Shown: positions 1 through 11,326, numbered from the stretch's first letter. The stretch: DNA of 64,000 nucleotides from Pogona vitticeps (GCF_051106095.1 NC_135787.1:171577001-171641000); one strand, 5' to 3'. Made by a program: numbers and translations. Notes: generated by a model from the letters alone, not told the origin.

Positions 1-25
1 ATTGACTAATGCCTATAGAGGCTCC

Positions 26-286
26 AGAAATGGGTACACTGCCAGTTCAGCAGTCTGTGCCAGTTCATTTATCAGATGATCAGGTGTTCAGCACTTCCTA
101 GTTCTGCCTCCTTCGGTGTGTAGCCACTCAGAGGGAGCACCCAGAGGAGGCAGGGCACGGAAGCCAGGGCGCAGCCTCTGAATGTGTGCCCACTGAAGGA
201 GGTGGGGCTGGGAAGCACCAAACTCCTGTTTGGTCAGTAAACAAACAGATACGAATCCACAAACAAATTGGTTTATCCCAATCTCT
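26..286. mobile_element. hAT-type palindromic MITE, family A, copy 1
   Basis: The left end reads AGAAATGGGTACACTGCCAG and the right end closes with the partly complementary TTATCCCAATCTCT. The interior holds two inverted GC-rich arms, each with a CACTCAGAGG/CCTCTGAATG-like core. The same layout recurs at 6051-6316 and about 39391-39654. It is non-autonomous and non-coding. It is the most diverged of the three copies, so its ends are approximate. Confidence 0.6.
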
Positions 287-761
287 ACTTTGCACTAATC
301 TCCCACCACCCAAACTGATGCAGCCAAATCATCACAAATGAGATTCTTTAAACATTTAAAGAAATGAAATCTATGAAAATAACCTTTTTTCCCCCCAGTT
401 CTTTCCAAAAACTTTATGGTGACTTTCAATATTTCCATGTCATGTCCAAATCTTTCAAATATAACATACGAGTGTAGAAACACAACCCTATAATGTAAAT
501 CCAGAAACCGCAAACATCTCCCAACCAGCTTCCACCAAGAGTTGTGCTAGTTGTCATCCAAAACAGTGACACTACTATGCTCGCATAAATCTAGTTAAGG
601 TGGCATTAGCCCAAGAAAACAGGGAGCAATTTTAATGTCCAGTTAAACAGACACACACACAAACACACATGAGTAAGAAGTTTCATAAGCATTTCCAAGG
701 ACTTTGTTCAGGCACTAAAACGATGACATCCCTGCTTTATCCATCAACAGATACCATTCAG

Positions 762-836
762 AATCATAGAATCATGGAACTGGAAGGGGCTTATAAGGCC
801 ATCGAGTCCAACTCCCTGCTCAATGCAGGAATACAA
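762..836 (-). mobile_element. CR1 LINE 3' end fragment
   Basis: The + strand shows AATCATAGAATCATGGAACT followed by TGGAAGGGGC and CATCGAGTCCAACTCCCTGC. This is the reverse complement of the amniote CR1 3' end, which finishes in ATTCTATG repeats. Only about 75 bp remain, so it is an old 5'-truncated copy with no coding content. Confidence 0.75.
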
Positions 837-2020
837 CACTTCCAAAAAGAAAATGGACATAGATAGACTAAATGTACAGATCTGAAGAAAGAGGTGGCAG
901 ATATGAATGAAGATGCTTCTCAAGGTACCCTTGGTCCCTGTTTGCTTACTCCCCTTGCATGCTCAATTGATGGTAGGAGGGTGGAGTTGTACTATTGCAG
1001 TGGGGATGAGGGGAAGCTTAAAACCAACCGAACCAACCCTTTCCTACCATAGCAAATTCCTTAATTTAACTCTGTGCTGTTTGAAGATGGAGAACATGCA
1101 CTCCCTACCTAGTTTCTTCACACCATGTATAATTTGATAACCCTATATCACTTTTTTTTCTTTTCCCTAAACAAAGAAACAAATCACGTGTTATAACCTC
1201 TTCTACCAGGGAAAGTTGGAACCTTGCCTTGACTAAGATGAAGATGCTTTACAAGAGAATAATTTGTAGAAAGGGAAGCACTTCAAAGTGTCTTCTTGTT
1301 ATGTAAGTGGATTTGATGCACTTATACCTGGTGGGAAAATCATGCCCTATTTTTTCCCCTCGTATCTCATTCTCTGTAGCCAATTTGCCTTGCATGGTAC
1401 TATAGAAGTAACCTTCCTTAACCCTATGCTACAATTTTATCCCATTTTATTCTTTATAAGATATGTATTTTATTCTTTGGAGAGAATCATTTCTCCCAAA
1501 AAAACCAAAAACAAATGGTTAGTAGGATCCATCCTCAATAATTTGCTTCTCATCCTGTCCAGCATATATTTTTATCTTAGCACTTAACACACTGCTCAGT
1601 GGGTGGGTGGAAAGGACATGCTGGAATCTCAGTTTTGATTATAGCTAGGCCACGAGTTATCAAAATTTGTCATGGAGAGGCACTTGAGCTCAAGAAAATC
1701 ATATTTCACCCTTCATTCCAAATGTTACACAAAGAAAGAAATGAAAGGGTTCGCCTCTATGAGGTCCTGCAAATGCTACTAAGAGACAGCAGAGAATGCA
1801 GTACAGAAGGGCAATGTAATCATCAAGATTTAAAGGTCTGCAATCTTATACATACAGAGTCAGAAATAAGGCCACTGAATGGGAGGTGGAGCAAGACAGA
1901 ACAATCCTGAATTAGGGCAGGAATTGAGAGTGAAAATACAGGTATCCAGTGTAACTGCAGGAGTCACATTGTTAATGATCATACTTTGAAAATGGGACTC
2001 TTATGTTGTGTTTCTCTTTT
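837..2020. other. No recognisable feature
   Basis: AT-rich unique-looking sequence. Open frames up to 103 codons occur but show no domain, signal peptide or repeat identity, and no splice-bounded exon with recognisable protein similarity was found. Confidence 0.5.
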
Positions 2021-2285
2021 TTGTTGTTTAGTCGTTTAGTCGTGTCCGACTCTTTGTGACCCCATGGACCAGAGCACACCAGGCCCTCCTGTCTTCCACT
2101 GCCTCCCGGAATTGGGTCAAATTCATGTTGGTCGCTTTGATGACACTGTCCAACCATCTCATCCTCTGTCGTCCCCTTCTCCTCTTGCCTTCACACTTTC
2201 CCAACATCAGCGTCTTTTCCAGGGAGTCTTCTTTTCTCATGAGACAGCCAAAGTATTGGAGCCTCATCTTCAGGATCTGTCTTTT
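2021..2285 (-). mobile_element. BovB (RTE) LINE 3' fragment, copy 1
   Basis: The minus strand reads through the C-terminal tail of the BovB reverse transcriptase: LQYFGCLMRKEDSLEKTL, then GKRRRGRQRMRWLDSV, then HGVTKSRTRLND, followed by the 3' end CGACTAAACGACTAAACAAC. Only the last ~90 codons survive, as is usual for 5'-truncated insertions. The frame is open across the fragment, which suggests moderate age. No clear target-site duplication was found. Confidence 0.92.
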
Positions 2286-2565
2286 GGCATTTGTGTTGGT
2301 CATAGAGTTCAAGGGCTAAATGGGCATTCAGTGAATGCAGCTGTCAAATCCCTTGGCAAATGAAACGCAGAGTGACTCCTCTCTGCAACTGTGTTGCTTC
2401 ACATCAATCAGGGAAGAAAATATCTCATCATTTCACAAGGCTTTTCAACCTATGACATCCTTGATTTTCCACACGCACACACCCCCAGATGACAACAATG
2501 GGATCAGAACATTAAGTGACATCAGCTCCAAGGTTGGTGCAGTTGTTGGGTCCTCAGATCAGGCC

Positions 2566-2702
2566 TGCCAGGTCCTCCGATGTTCTTGGAATAAAATTCC
2601 CAGAAGCCTTCACCACTAGCCATGCTGGCCAGGATTTCTGGGAGATGTAGTCCAAAAGCCTCTGGGGACCCAAGGCTGGGAACCACTGTCTGGGAACCAC
2701 TG
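2566..2702. mobile_element. hAT-type palindromic MITE, CAGTGGTTC family (eroded)
   Basis: Inverted arms carry CCAGAAGCCTTCACCACTAG and its complement-like partner GGATTTCTGGGAGATGTAGTCC, with an end of GGCTGGGAACCACTG. This family has 138-bp fold-back copies elsewhere in the window (50718-50855, 57772-57888). The terminal TGGGAACCACTG is repeated just outside, so the right end is duplicated. The left end is eroded. Confidence 0.7.
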
Positions 2703-3299
2703 TTCTAGAGTTTACACCAGGGTTGGTAAATATGTAACCAGTGGACTGTAATTCCCTTTGTAGGCATTTTTGCACTCAAAGCACCCACTGCTCTCCCAGC
2801 CCCTCACCAACAAAAAAAGTTCCCTTCTGCCCTCTAGAGAGTGCAGAGAGCAATTTTACTACAATTTGAGTGATTTATATGCCATACATTCACATTTGCA
2901 CATATATACATATTGGCCACCAGAGGGTGCAATGAGCTTTTTCAGTTTAAAAAACGCCATTGTTGTTATTGTGGTTAAACTTGTTTTTCAATTAACAACA
3001 ACCCATAGTAAGAAACTCTACAGAACTAACCAATGTTTTGGAGCAGTTTCTTAAAAACTCAAAATATTGCAACTATTGCCCTCTTTGGCCACACCCTCTT
3101 TTCTAGCTCCTCCCCCTTACGAGTACAGCCCTTAGGCTGCATGCAAATGTGAAGAATGGCTCCTGGTCCATTTGAGGTCATCCATTCTTGGTTTAGAGTA
3201 AGCAACACTATTTTCCAGAATGAAAAGGCACCAATTGTCCAAAGACATCTTTCCACGGGGTTTTGCATGATAAAGGTGGTTTTAATTTTGGGGTTTGTT

Positions 3300-3487
3300 T
3301 GCATCTGTGAGTTAGGCATCTGGCTGCAGAGTCAGAGAGAAGAAGGAGAAGAATTGCAGGATCCCGGGGGCAGTCCCAGAAAAAGGGAATGGAAAGCCAC
3401 TTCTGCATACTCTGTGCCTAAAAAACTCTGGAAAAGATTGCCATATATCAGAACCAACTTGATGGCATGCAATTATTATTATTGTTA
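3300..3487 (+). mobile_element. tRNA-derived SINE (3' half and part of the head)
   Basis: The degraded head reads GTTAGGCATCTGGCTGCAGA. It is followed by the family body (GGGAATGGAAAGCCACTTCT, GCCATATATCAGAACCAACTTGATGGCA) and a TTATTATTATTGTT tail. The same body occurs at 14221, 31302, 34356, 44139 and 52805. The B box is lost, so this copy could not be transcribed as it stands. Confidence 0.75.
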
Positions 3488-4590
3488 AGGAATTCTTCTG
3501 AACAAAGCAGGACTGAGCATTTTAAAAGTGTTATTTAGGTATGTGTTGTTATGCTTATTTTAATTTGGCCGGTGTAATTGTCCATATTTTTTCTCTCTCT
3601 ATGCCTCTGTGTTATTGTCTTTCTGTAACATCCAGCGTGGTCCTTAGATATTTGTTTAGTCTTTGCACATAACAGTGTGCACTAGTTTGTGTTTGCTGTT
3701 GTTATACTACAAGCCACACCTGTGTAGGAAATGTACTTTGTATGTTTTTCAGAAATTAACTTCATTCTCCCCAGTCACCAACAGGTGACACCAGAGAGTA
3801 TTTTGACTAATGTATACAGTACTTTTAAACCATAGGTTCTCCTAAGACATACAAGCAGCAGATACAGCAAAAATGTTTTCCAAACAAAATTCTGATTAAT
3901 TCTGATTATTATTAGGTTATTGTCCAGCCTGTGTTCTGTTTTTTGGGTCCTTATATGAACATGTTTTATTAAAAGAGAGCTTTAAACATTAAGCACTCTT
4001 ATATTCTGGAAACAATTTATGAACTATAAATGACACCCCTTTTTCTCAGTAATATGGTGGCACTGCTTCTTGAGCAGCTGCTATGGGAAAGGAACTGCAG
4101 GTTAGGAACAAAAGCATAATTTCCAAAATTTTAAGTTAACCTGACTGCAGACTAGAGACAGGTAAGTCACAATAAGGAAAATAAGGTACAGTATTATAAT
4201 CAGCAAAAGGAGAAAAACATACTCAAAGCAACCAAGGACTTCAGACGTTCATTGTTAACCATTAACCCAATTTTATAATGAATATGGCATTAGGTATTCA
4301 TTAACAATCATTTGTGTTTACATGGGCTTGTGGCTGTACAATAGGGACTGATAAATGAAAGCAATGAAATGAGGGAATTTGGGATACTTATAAAGCAATT
4401 TAACTAGTTTGCCAGTAATTACATATTGTCACCTAATCAAGTAGGTTTGGGGAAAGCATGAAGAGACAGGCAGGAAACTAAGGGTACATAGTCTGTAAAA
4501 AGAATACAAAGAGCTTTGTAACCACTTTGAATATGGAGAAAGGCAGCCACAAGTATGGTATTAATGGCAAAAAGAGTACATTTCTCCCTC

Positions 4591-4624
<34 letters not shown>

Positions 4625-5539
4625 GAAGGGAACAGGGCTCCAACCTGTGTGTTAATAAAGAAGGCAACAGGGTTCCAGCTAGTGAAAAAAAATAACTAAA
4701 CAACTTTGGTCATTAAGAAGCCTTTGAGTTAAGGATGGAGTGCAAACAGGTGGTGTGTTACAGGGTTAATGTTTTTGTTTGCTAAAGAAGGCCCTGCTCA
4801 AGGGTCTGCCTTCTTGGGCCTACCTGAATAAATGAAGCCACCTAGCAAATTAAATGTGCAAAACAGGGGAAGGATGAAATGGGTGAAGCTCGGTTTACAA
4901 TTATCAGGACACATTCTCCCTAATGAGCTGGTAACTGGATCCCTCTGGGATCAGGTAGGAAGGGGGTGTGCTGTTTACTCATTGTGCCTGCCAAAACAGG
5001 GCCTCACACATCCTATAGGATACAAACTGGGCATGTGTTTTAAAGAGTTAATGCAAAGCGGATGCATATATTTTCCCCCCAGTACATATTTATTGATGGG
5101 GACAGGAATTCTTATCATTTGGAACCAGGCAAAACCTCATCTAACTCAATCCACTTCCAAAGGGCAGGAAACAGTTGCATCCAATCTGGCCCCTTCCCCA
5201 CATATAATCTGTTCCAGATTATAAAGAAATAAAGTTCCAGAAAATAAAGAAATAAAGAGAAGAGATCAGCATCTGGAGAATTCAAACAGAGGACACAAGC
5301 ATGAATATATTAAGAACCCTAGGAGCAAGGGAAGGGTCCCAACTAGCACAGTTTGGAATAGTTACACTTAGTCGACAAAAGCGCAAAATCCCGCAGCTAG
5401 CAGAACTGGTGGCCACCCTGGATAAAGGCACTCTATAGTCCATGAACAGCTACTCAAAATTCTAATCTAGTCCAGCGTTCTGGTTCCAAAAAGCTGCCTG
5501 GATCTACCTTTATAAGCTTGTCTAAATTTTTATGATCTT
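3488..5539. other. Unique AT-rich sequence, no gene seen
   Basis: No repeat family or exon was recognised apart from a (TG)n run at 4592-4621. The 130-codon frame at 4832-5224 has no recognisable motif and is taken as chance. The stretch around 4330-4440 has homeobox-type AT cores (CCAGTAATTACATATTG) but nothing decisive. Confidence 0.5.
4592..4621. repeat. (TG)n microsatellite
   Basis: An uninterrupted TG dinucleotide run of about 14 units, preceded by a pyrimidine stretch. Confidence 0.95.
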
Positions 5540-5665
5540 GGAAGAGGGTTTCCCGCCCCCCAGTCTAACCACATGAGAGAAGGACTTCTTGGTAGCTGCT
5601 CCCAAACTTTGGAATCCCATATTGGGAGCGCCCCTGCCCTTGTTGTCCTTCTGCCATCAGGCTAA
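5540..5665 (+). mobile_element. L2-type LINE C-terminal fragment
   Basis: In the frame starting near 5587 the + strand reads VAAPKLWNP followed by LPLLSFCHQAK. This matches the common W-N-x-LP...SL...F closing segment of vertebrate L2-like reverse transcriptase ORFs. Only ~40 codons are recognisable, with no 3' tail. Family assignment rests on memory of this motif. Confidence 0.5.
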
Positions 5666-6050
5666 ATATTGTAATTTAATTAAAATTAAATTTAGTTAGT
5701 TCTAAATTTAAATTAAAGTCTGTTAGTTCTGTTCAGAAGAAGCATGACACAAATTCCATCAAGTCAAGGAATCATCTTAGACATTCTCTGAGTGTACTGA
5801 ATTGTGTGATTCATTGTGCTTCAGATAATATTTACATCCCTTTCTTAATCTGAGCCAATCTGCCTGTAAAAGCAGCTCTAGTTGTGTTACGCAATCATAT
5901 AATCCCAGCAGGATTTTAGCCAACATGTTTTTTTTTAGCTACAGTGGCCAAAATCCTATTAGTTAGGCCTGCAAGCATAATGTAAGCGGTGTAATTGGCA
6001 AATTGCCGTAAGTTACAAGATCTACACAGCATTATCTTTTGCATGTTGAG

Positions 6051-6316
6051 CAGAGATGGGCATGAACCACTGGTTTGGTGGTTTCTGCTGCTTCGTTTAC
6101 AGGCCAAAGAGGTGTCCGGCACTTCCCAGCCCCACCTCCTCCAAAAGGTACCCACTCAGAGGCAAAGCCGCAGCTTCCCTGCCCTACTTCCTCCAGGCAC
6201 TGTCTCTGAGTGGTCACCCACTGGAGGAGGCGGGGCTCGGAAGTGCCAAACACACCTGCTCAGCCAATAAAAGAACCAGCGTGAATCGCCCAACCAGCAG
6301 TTTCTGCCCATCTCTC
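6051..6316. mobile_element. hAT-type palindromic MITE, family A, copy 2 (complete)
   Basis: Ends CAGAGATGGGC and GCCCATCTCTC are inverted repeats. The flanks ATGTTGAG (6043-6050) and ATGCTGAG (6317-6324) are an 8-bp target duplication with one mismatch, the length made by hAT transposases. Extended inverted arms (ACCACTGGTTTGGTGGTTTC and partners) make a long hairpin. There is no coding capacity. Confidence 0.85.
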
Positions 6317-7154
6317 ATGCTGAGTCAAGCGAATAATGTCCACACTATGTAATTTGCAGCTATTGATTACAAGTTAGGCTGTTTACATTACACCAGCATA
6401 AAGTAACAATAGAATTGTGACCATTGTTTTTTAAATATATACTGCAAGCTGCCTTAGGACCCACAAGGGAGAAAGGGAGGTTAAAATAAAATAAAATAAG
6501 CAAAACAGATGCTTCTGGGGAAACCTCTAATAAATGCATGAATATGAAATCTTCTTTTGCTCTGACGTCCTAAAATGGTACACAGTGGCATAGTGACTCT
6601 GATCCTGGATGCCCCATTTCAATAATACCAACTGACAGCCTTACCTAATGCCATTTTAAAGCCTTCTAACCCTGTGCCACAACATCTTGTGGCAGTGAAT
6701 GCCAGGAATGTATCAGGCATTATGTGAAGGATTCCTTGTGTATGTTCTGAATTTATTGCCAATTCATTTTTACAGAGCCACCGTACCATAAGAGAGGGTT
6801 TGCTCAAGCTAGATACGAGGGGAAGGTCTTCTGACTGTAAAATAAGCAAATGAAATCCAGACTTCCAGAACTCCTAACAGGGCCTTCTTGGTGGTGGTAC
6901 CTCCACTGACACCAGCATTGCTTTACTATTGGTGCCAGTCAAAGCTAACTCCTTTCCATCAGGTCCTTTGGGCTAATATAGCTGAACAATTTGCAATGTG
7001 CTGGGTGATAAGAGAAAAAATGAAGCCAGAAAAGAAGGTGGCAAAAAGAGGGTGGAGAGAGGGGTGCCAGGAAAAGAGACAGAGGGATACAAAAAGAGGG
7101 TGGTCAGTTTGGGTTTTGATCTGTGCTTCCAGTAAGCTACACACACTACCAGTA

Positions 7155-7426
7155 CAGTGGACCCTCGACTTACAGACGGCTCGACTTACAGACTTTTCGA
7201 GTTACAGACTTCTCTGGCTGCAAAATTTAGATTCGACTTGCAGCCAGAGAATCGACCTACAGACCAGAAAAAAACCAAAATAGAATAAAAATAGAATAAA
7301 AACCACTGGTTATGGGATTAATCAGTTTTCAGTGCATTGTAGGTCAATGGAGATTCGACTTACAGACTTTTCAACTTGCAGTCACCATTCCAATATGGAT
7401 TAATTCCTTAAGTAGAGGGTCCACTG
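7155..7426. mobile_element. Tigger-like (pogo/Tc1-mariner) MITE
   Basis: Terminal inverted repeats CAGTGGACCCTCGACTTA and AGTAGAGGGTCCACTG are flanked by TA on both sides (7153-7154, 7427-7428), the mariner-superfamily signature. The interior repeats the phrase CGACTTACAGAC on one arm and its relatives on the other, so the element is partly self-complementary. It is non-autonomous, 272 bp. Confidence 0.9.
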
Positions 7427-7550
7427 TATAAGGTTCTGAACTGGAAGATGATTGCCCCCTTGTGGCACAGAAGAAGATATTGCAGGATTTGAGATGGTTT
7501 CAGTATCAGTTTTTCTGCTCATGCCAGCAGATGAGATTAACAGTAGATTA

Positions 7551-7802
7551 CAGTAGAACCCCCATATCCACAGAGAATCGGTTCCAAGCCTCCCTGAAGA
7601 TGTTGAAAAATGTGGATTATGGCAAACACTGTTTTAGTAGTGAACATGATACATAGCACAGTCTCTGGCTCCCTTTTGTGGCCAGTTCTGGTAACTTCAC
7701 CTTTAGAAATATATATATTGCTAGGCTTTTTCTTTTAATATTTTCAGACCATGGATAAGTGAATCCATGGACTCTAATCTCACAGATCAGGAGGTTATAC
7801 TG
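7551..7802. mobile_element. Second Tigger-like MITE, different subfamily
   Basis: Ends CAGTAGAACCCCC and GAGGTTATACTG (reverse complement CAGTATAACCTC) are flanked by TA (7549-7550, 7803-7804). Inner arms GATGTTGAAAAATGTGGATTATGG and CATGGATAAGTGAATCCATGG are eroded. It lies only 124 bp from the preceding Tigger-like element and is more diverged. Confidence 0.75.
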
Positions 7803-8447
7803 TATAAGTGCACGGCAAATTATACTAAAATATGAAGGCAGAACATGCCATAAGGATAATAGTCCCTGTGGAGAATGCAGCCTAGAGACCACTTCTAACC
7901 AGTCTGTGCTGGGAGTGCAGCTCTGGGAGCAGAAGCATGAGCCAGGCCCATGTACTGCTTAAGAAGTGACATGTGCAAGTCAGTACAATGGAGGATGAAC
8001 AAACTTAATAAGTGACATTAGATGGCTGCCTTCTTTGTATTTTACTGTGCCTCAGTTCATAAGTGCATCTTTATCAACCACCTTCCAAGTCCAGTCCATT
8101 TAAATGAAGCAATAGCTGATAGTGGGATTTGTTTCACAATAAAACATTCTGCCCCTTTTGTTGTTGCTGTTCCTTCTACCTGCTGCAGATGAATCCTAAC
8201 TCTTCTAGAATTTCTTCAACAACAATTATTTAATCATTGCAGAAGGTGGAAGTGATGGTGGGGTGGACTGGCAGCTGTTTTATCCTGTTTACTCTTATGC
8301 ACATACTTTAAAATCTTAAGCAGGTTTCGTTTCACACATCAGGAATTTCCCTCTTGGTCCTCCAAATTCTGCATAAGATGAGGGTCCATAGAGGAGATGG
8401 TGGAGATTCATCCCCAGGCACCCAATCCACTAATGGGAGGTTGTTCC

Positions 8448-8595
8448 CAGTGGCAGAGTCCAAGCTCTGCCTGCTGAAGGTCCTTGGGTTCAGTCCTCAG
8501 CATTGCCAGATAGGGAAGAATTGTGCTTGAAATCCTGAACTGCCACTGCCAGTCAATATCAACAATATTAGGTTCAGTAGCACCGTGTTCTGACT
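8448..8595 (+). mobile_element. tRNA-derived SINE, GTGGCAGAG family
   Basis: Head AGTGGCAGAGTC...GCTGAAGGTCC resembles a tRNA A-box region. TGGGTTCAGTCC is the B box, followed by the body AGATAGGGAAGAATTGTGCTTG and GCCACTGCCAGTCAATATCAACAATATTAGG. A 3' fragment of the same family is at 54318-54375. The 3' end is blurred. Confidence 0.7.
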
Positions 8596-8734
8596 AAGTC
8601 CTAGGCTGTTTCCTGTGTTCCACCATTTCCTGAAAGTCTGTAGCAATCAACAGAATGGGACTTAGCATCAGACAAATTACACAGGGTGATGCTGTAAGGT
8701 TTAGCTAAACATTCCTCTAGAAGTAAATGTATTT

Positions 8735-8970
8735 TTTCACGAAGGCTTTCACGGCCGGTATCTAATGGTTGTTCTGGGTTTTTCGGGCTCTTTGGCCGTG
8801 TTCTGAAGTTTGTTCTTCCTAACGTTTCGCCAGTCTCTGTGGCTGGCATCTTTGGAATACAGCACTGTGCTGTCCTCCAAAGATGCTGGCTACAGAGACT
8901 GGCGAAACGTTAGGAAGAACAAACTTCAGAACATGGCCCAAGAGCCCGAAAAACCCACAACAACCATTAA
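8735..8970. mobile_element. Long near-perfect fold-back repeat
   Basis: Arms 8763-8855 and 8876-8969 are inverted copies of each other with few mismatches. They share TTCTTCCTAACGTTTCGCC on the left and GGCGAAACGTTAGGAAGAAC on the right around a ~20-bp loop. The left side carries an extra unpaired TTCACGAAGGCTTTCACGGC. The minus strand is open for about 80 codons (8601-8849) and reads MPATETGETLGRTN, which I recall from the 3' part of Penelope-like retroelements; that family call is weak. A hAT or other MITE origin is the alternative. Confidence 0.6.
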
Positions 8971-9479
8971 ATCTTCTTTTATTACAATGGTAGTTCTATG
9001 TACACTTGCATAAGATTAGCCTGTTTCCTGGCCTTTGCACCCAAGAGTAAGTTCTGAATAGACATGCATATGGTTGCATCATCAGTCATTTAAATATGTA
9101 CTTCATGCAGGTTGGAATTACTCCCAAAACATGTATGGCTCCTAAACAAATATGTTAGGCTAAACAAACAAATATCCTCTTATATTCGTCTAGGCTTATT
9201 TTCTGCCTTCATTTTAAGTTAACTGGCAGCATGATTTTGGTAACAAACATAACAAGCCGCACTGCACATTGGTTCAAATGTCTGGTTCTTGTCTGAGTAA
9301 TGCTTTCAGTGCAATAAAAGCACACAAAGATGTCTCCAAATATCTGAATGAAGAGCCACTTTCTGTTGTTGTTTTTTTAAGCCCCTTTTCCTTTCTTTCT
9401 CCACAGCGTGAAGAGAACCACAGTGGGAAATATAAGGGGACCTGAGACTGCAGCTAAAGAAAAGCATGAATCCTGAACT

Positions 9480-10020
9480 AACATATGCCAACTTTTCTTC
9501 TGGGAACAAAAGCTGCATCTTGGTTTTCTCCTAACCAGCAAACATCAAGCAATGAAAGTGCAAGCTTTTCAGCTACCAATGTTAGCAAGGAAATTCAATT
9601 GTGTTTAATTAAGTTCTTGCCAAGAGAAACTGCACGCTTTTCCAGCCAAGGAGGTTATCGGAGGTCAGATCCCTGCAATGACTTTGTGACCTCTGAAAGG
9701 CCAAATAAAAGGTAGCAGCTCCCCTGCTGGCAAGATGGGCTTCCCGGTTTGTTTCCTCCTCTTTTGGCTTTAATTTAATAGCAATCAGCACAATATGGCT
9801 GCTTTTCTTCAAACAATGGGATGGGCAGAAGTTAGATTTACAGCGCAGCAAGAAAGAAGTCAGAAAACAACGGAGGCTCCCTGTGATTCTCCAGCGACAA
9901 TGGGGACATCACTTTGATAACCATAAATAACTTGCAAATCTACTTAAGATTCATTGTTGTCAAAAGCTGACAGATGTGCACAGTTTAAAGTTTGAAGTAA
10001 CCTTCTGGATTCTCTGTTGT
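9480..10020. other. Candidate conserved non-coding element
   Basis: Repeat-free, compositionally mixed sequence with homeobox-type cores (TTTAATTAAG near 9605, TTAATTTAAT near 9770), a SOX-type core (AACAATGGG near 9813) and retained CpGs, lying in the gene-poor 5' flank of STAB2. These are appearances only. Conservation cannot be seen from one genome, and open frames here show no known domain. Confidence 0.25.
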
Positions 10021-10284
10021 ACATGATTCTTGTTTTTATCATTCAAAAAAAAAAATACAGCCAGTTAGCACAAACTATGTTATACATGTTATTTCTGCAA
10101 CTTTCTAATAAGTTGTGTATTTATTTGTTAAAAGAAGAGTAAGTTAGAGGAGAAAGTAAATAAGAGTCACAAAATCCCTACATACAGCTGAAATGACTAG
10201 GTCATGATTCATAGTTTTTGTCAACTTTGTTTGCTTCTTCAGATATTTCTAACCCAGTCTATATCAATAGATATCAGGGCAGGA

Positions 10285-10558
10285 TACAGCCAATAAAATA
10301 AAAAAATAAATAAATCACAAGACAACGGCTTTAGCACAGTTGTAAACATTTTAAAACACCTCAAGGTGGCTTAACAAGTCAAAGAAAACTAAAACTAGCA
10401 ACGTGAAGGATTGGACCCTCTCAGATGACCAATGCTTTGGTGAACGATTACATTGTAACCTGCTGTGGAATTGAAGGCAATGTTGGAGCTGGTCCGGCTT
10501 CTGAAGGGAGGGCATCTCACCCATCAGAGCTCTACATCTGGGAAAGCCCTTCCCCCAT
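10285..10558 (-). mobile_element. L2-type LINE 3' region, outer part of a split copy
   Basis: A (AATAAA)n-like tail is followed by CACCTCAAGGTGGCTTAACA and later TCTGGGAAAGCCCTTCCCCC, phrases typical of squamate L2 3' regions read in reverse. The copy resumes at 11327 after a later LINE insertion, so the two pieces were one element. Confidence 0.6.
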
Positions 10559-10569
10559 CTCCTCATAAT
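10559..10569. repeat. Target-site duplication, left copy
   Basis: CTCCTCATAAT, identical to 11316-11326, flanking the LINE between them. Confidence 0.85.
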
Positions 10570-11315
10570 ACAATACAATACAATAGGCATCCTTCAGTCT
10601 CGAGAGACTATGGTAACGTGCTCTGCATGGAGGTCTTGGAACAGCTTCTAATGTGGCTGAGAAGGCCAATACGAGATTGACCATCCCTTCTACACTGAGG
10701 ACAAATACAATCTGTACCCCGTCTAGCTCCCTGATTTTTCGTGACTGCCTCTTTGCCTCGGCCTGCTGGACAAGGGTCTCTTCAAATTGGGAGAGGCCGT
10801 GATGCACCGCCTGCCTCCAGGCTGAACACTCAGATATCAGGGTTTCCCATCTGTTGAGATCCATTTCCAAGGCCTTCAGATCCCGCTTGCAGATATCCTT
10901 GTATCGTAGCTGTGGTCTCCCTCTGGGGCACTTTCACTGCACTAATTCTCCATACAGGAGATCCTTTGGAATCCGACCATCAGCCATTCTTACAACATGC
11001 CCAAGCCAACGGAGACGTCGCTGTTTCAGTAATGTATACATGCTAAAAATTCCAGCTCGATCTAGGACTACTCTATTTGGAACTTTGTCCTGCCAGGTGA
11101 TACCAAAAATGTGTCAGAGGCAACACATATGGAATGTGCATGAAGGGTCCAGGACTCGCTGCAGTACAGGAGTGTGCTCAGGACACAGGCTCTGTAGACC
11201 TGGATCTTGGTGTACATGGGCCAGGGCATGGACTCAGCTCCCTCTATTACCATCTCCATGCAAGAATTGGAGGTTGTCCATGAATTTGTCTACCTTGGCT
11301 CAACGATCTCTGACA
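10570..11315 (-). mobile_element. LINE insertion with a 5' inversion (twin priming)
   Basis: The minus strand carries the reverse transcriptase C-terminal end: MYTKIQVYRACVLSTLLYCS (about 11219 down), MADGRIPK, CKRDLKALEMDLNRWETL, SAWRQAVHHGLSQFEETLVQ and a closing zinc-knuckle CICPQCRRDGQSRIGLLSH...C. It ends in a (TATTG)n tail at 10570. The next upstream coding piece, QELEVVHEFVYLGSTISD, lies at about 11250-11310 but on the + strand, so the 5' part is inverted. Identical 11-bp duplications bound the whole insertion. The family is a non-LTR LINE with a C-terminal CCHC-like finger; clade not certain. The frame is broken in places and the element is inactive. Confidence 0.85.
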
Positions 11316-11326
11316 CTCCTCATAAT
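11316..11326. repeat. Target-site duplication, right copy
   Basis: CTCCTCATAAT, identical to 10559-10569. It proves that the inverted and the direct LINE pieces arrived as one insertion. Confidence 0.85.
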
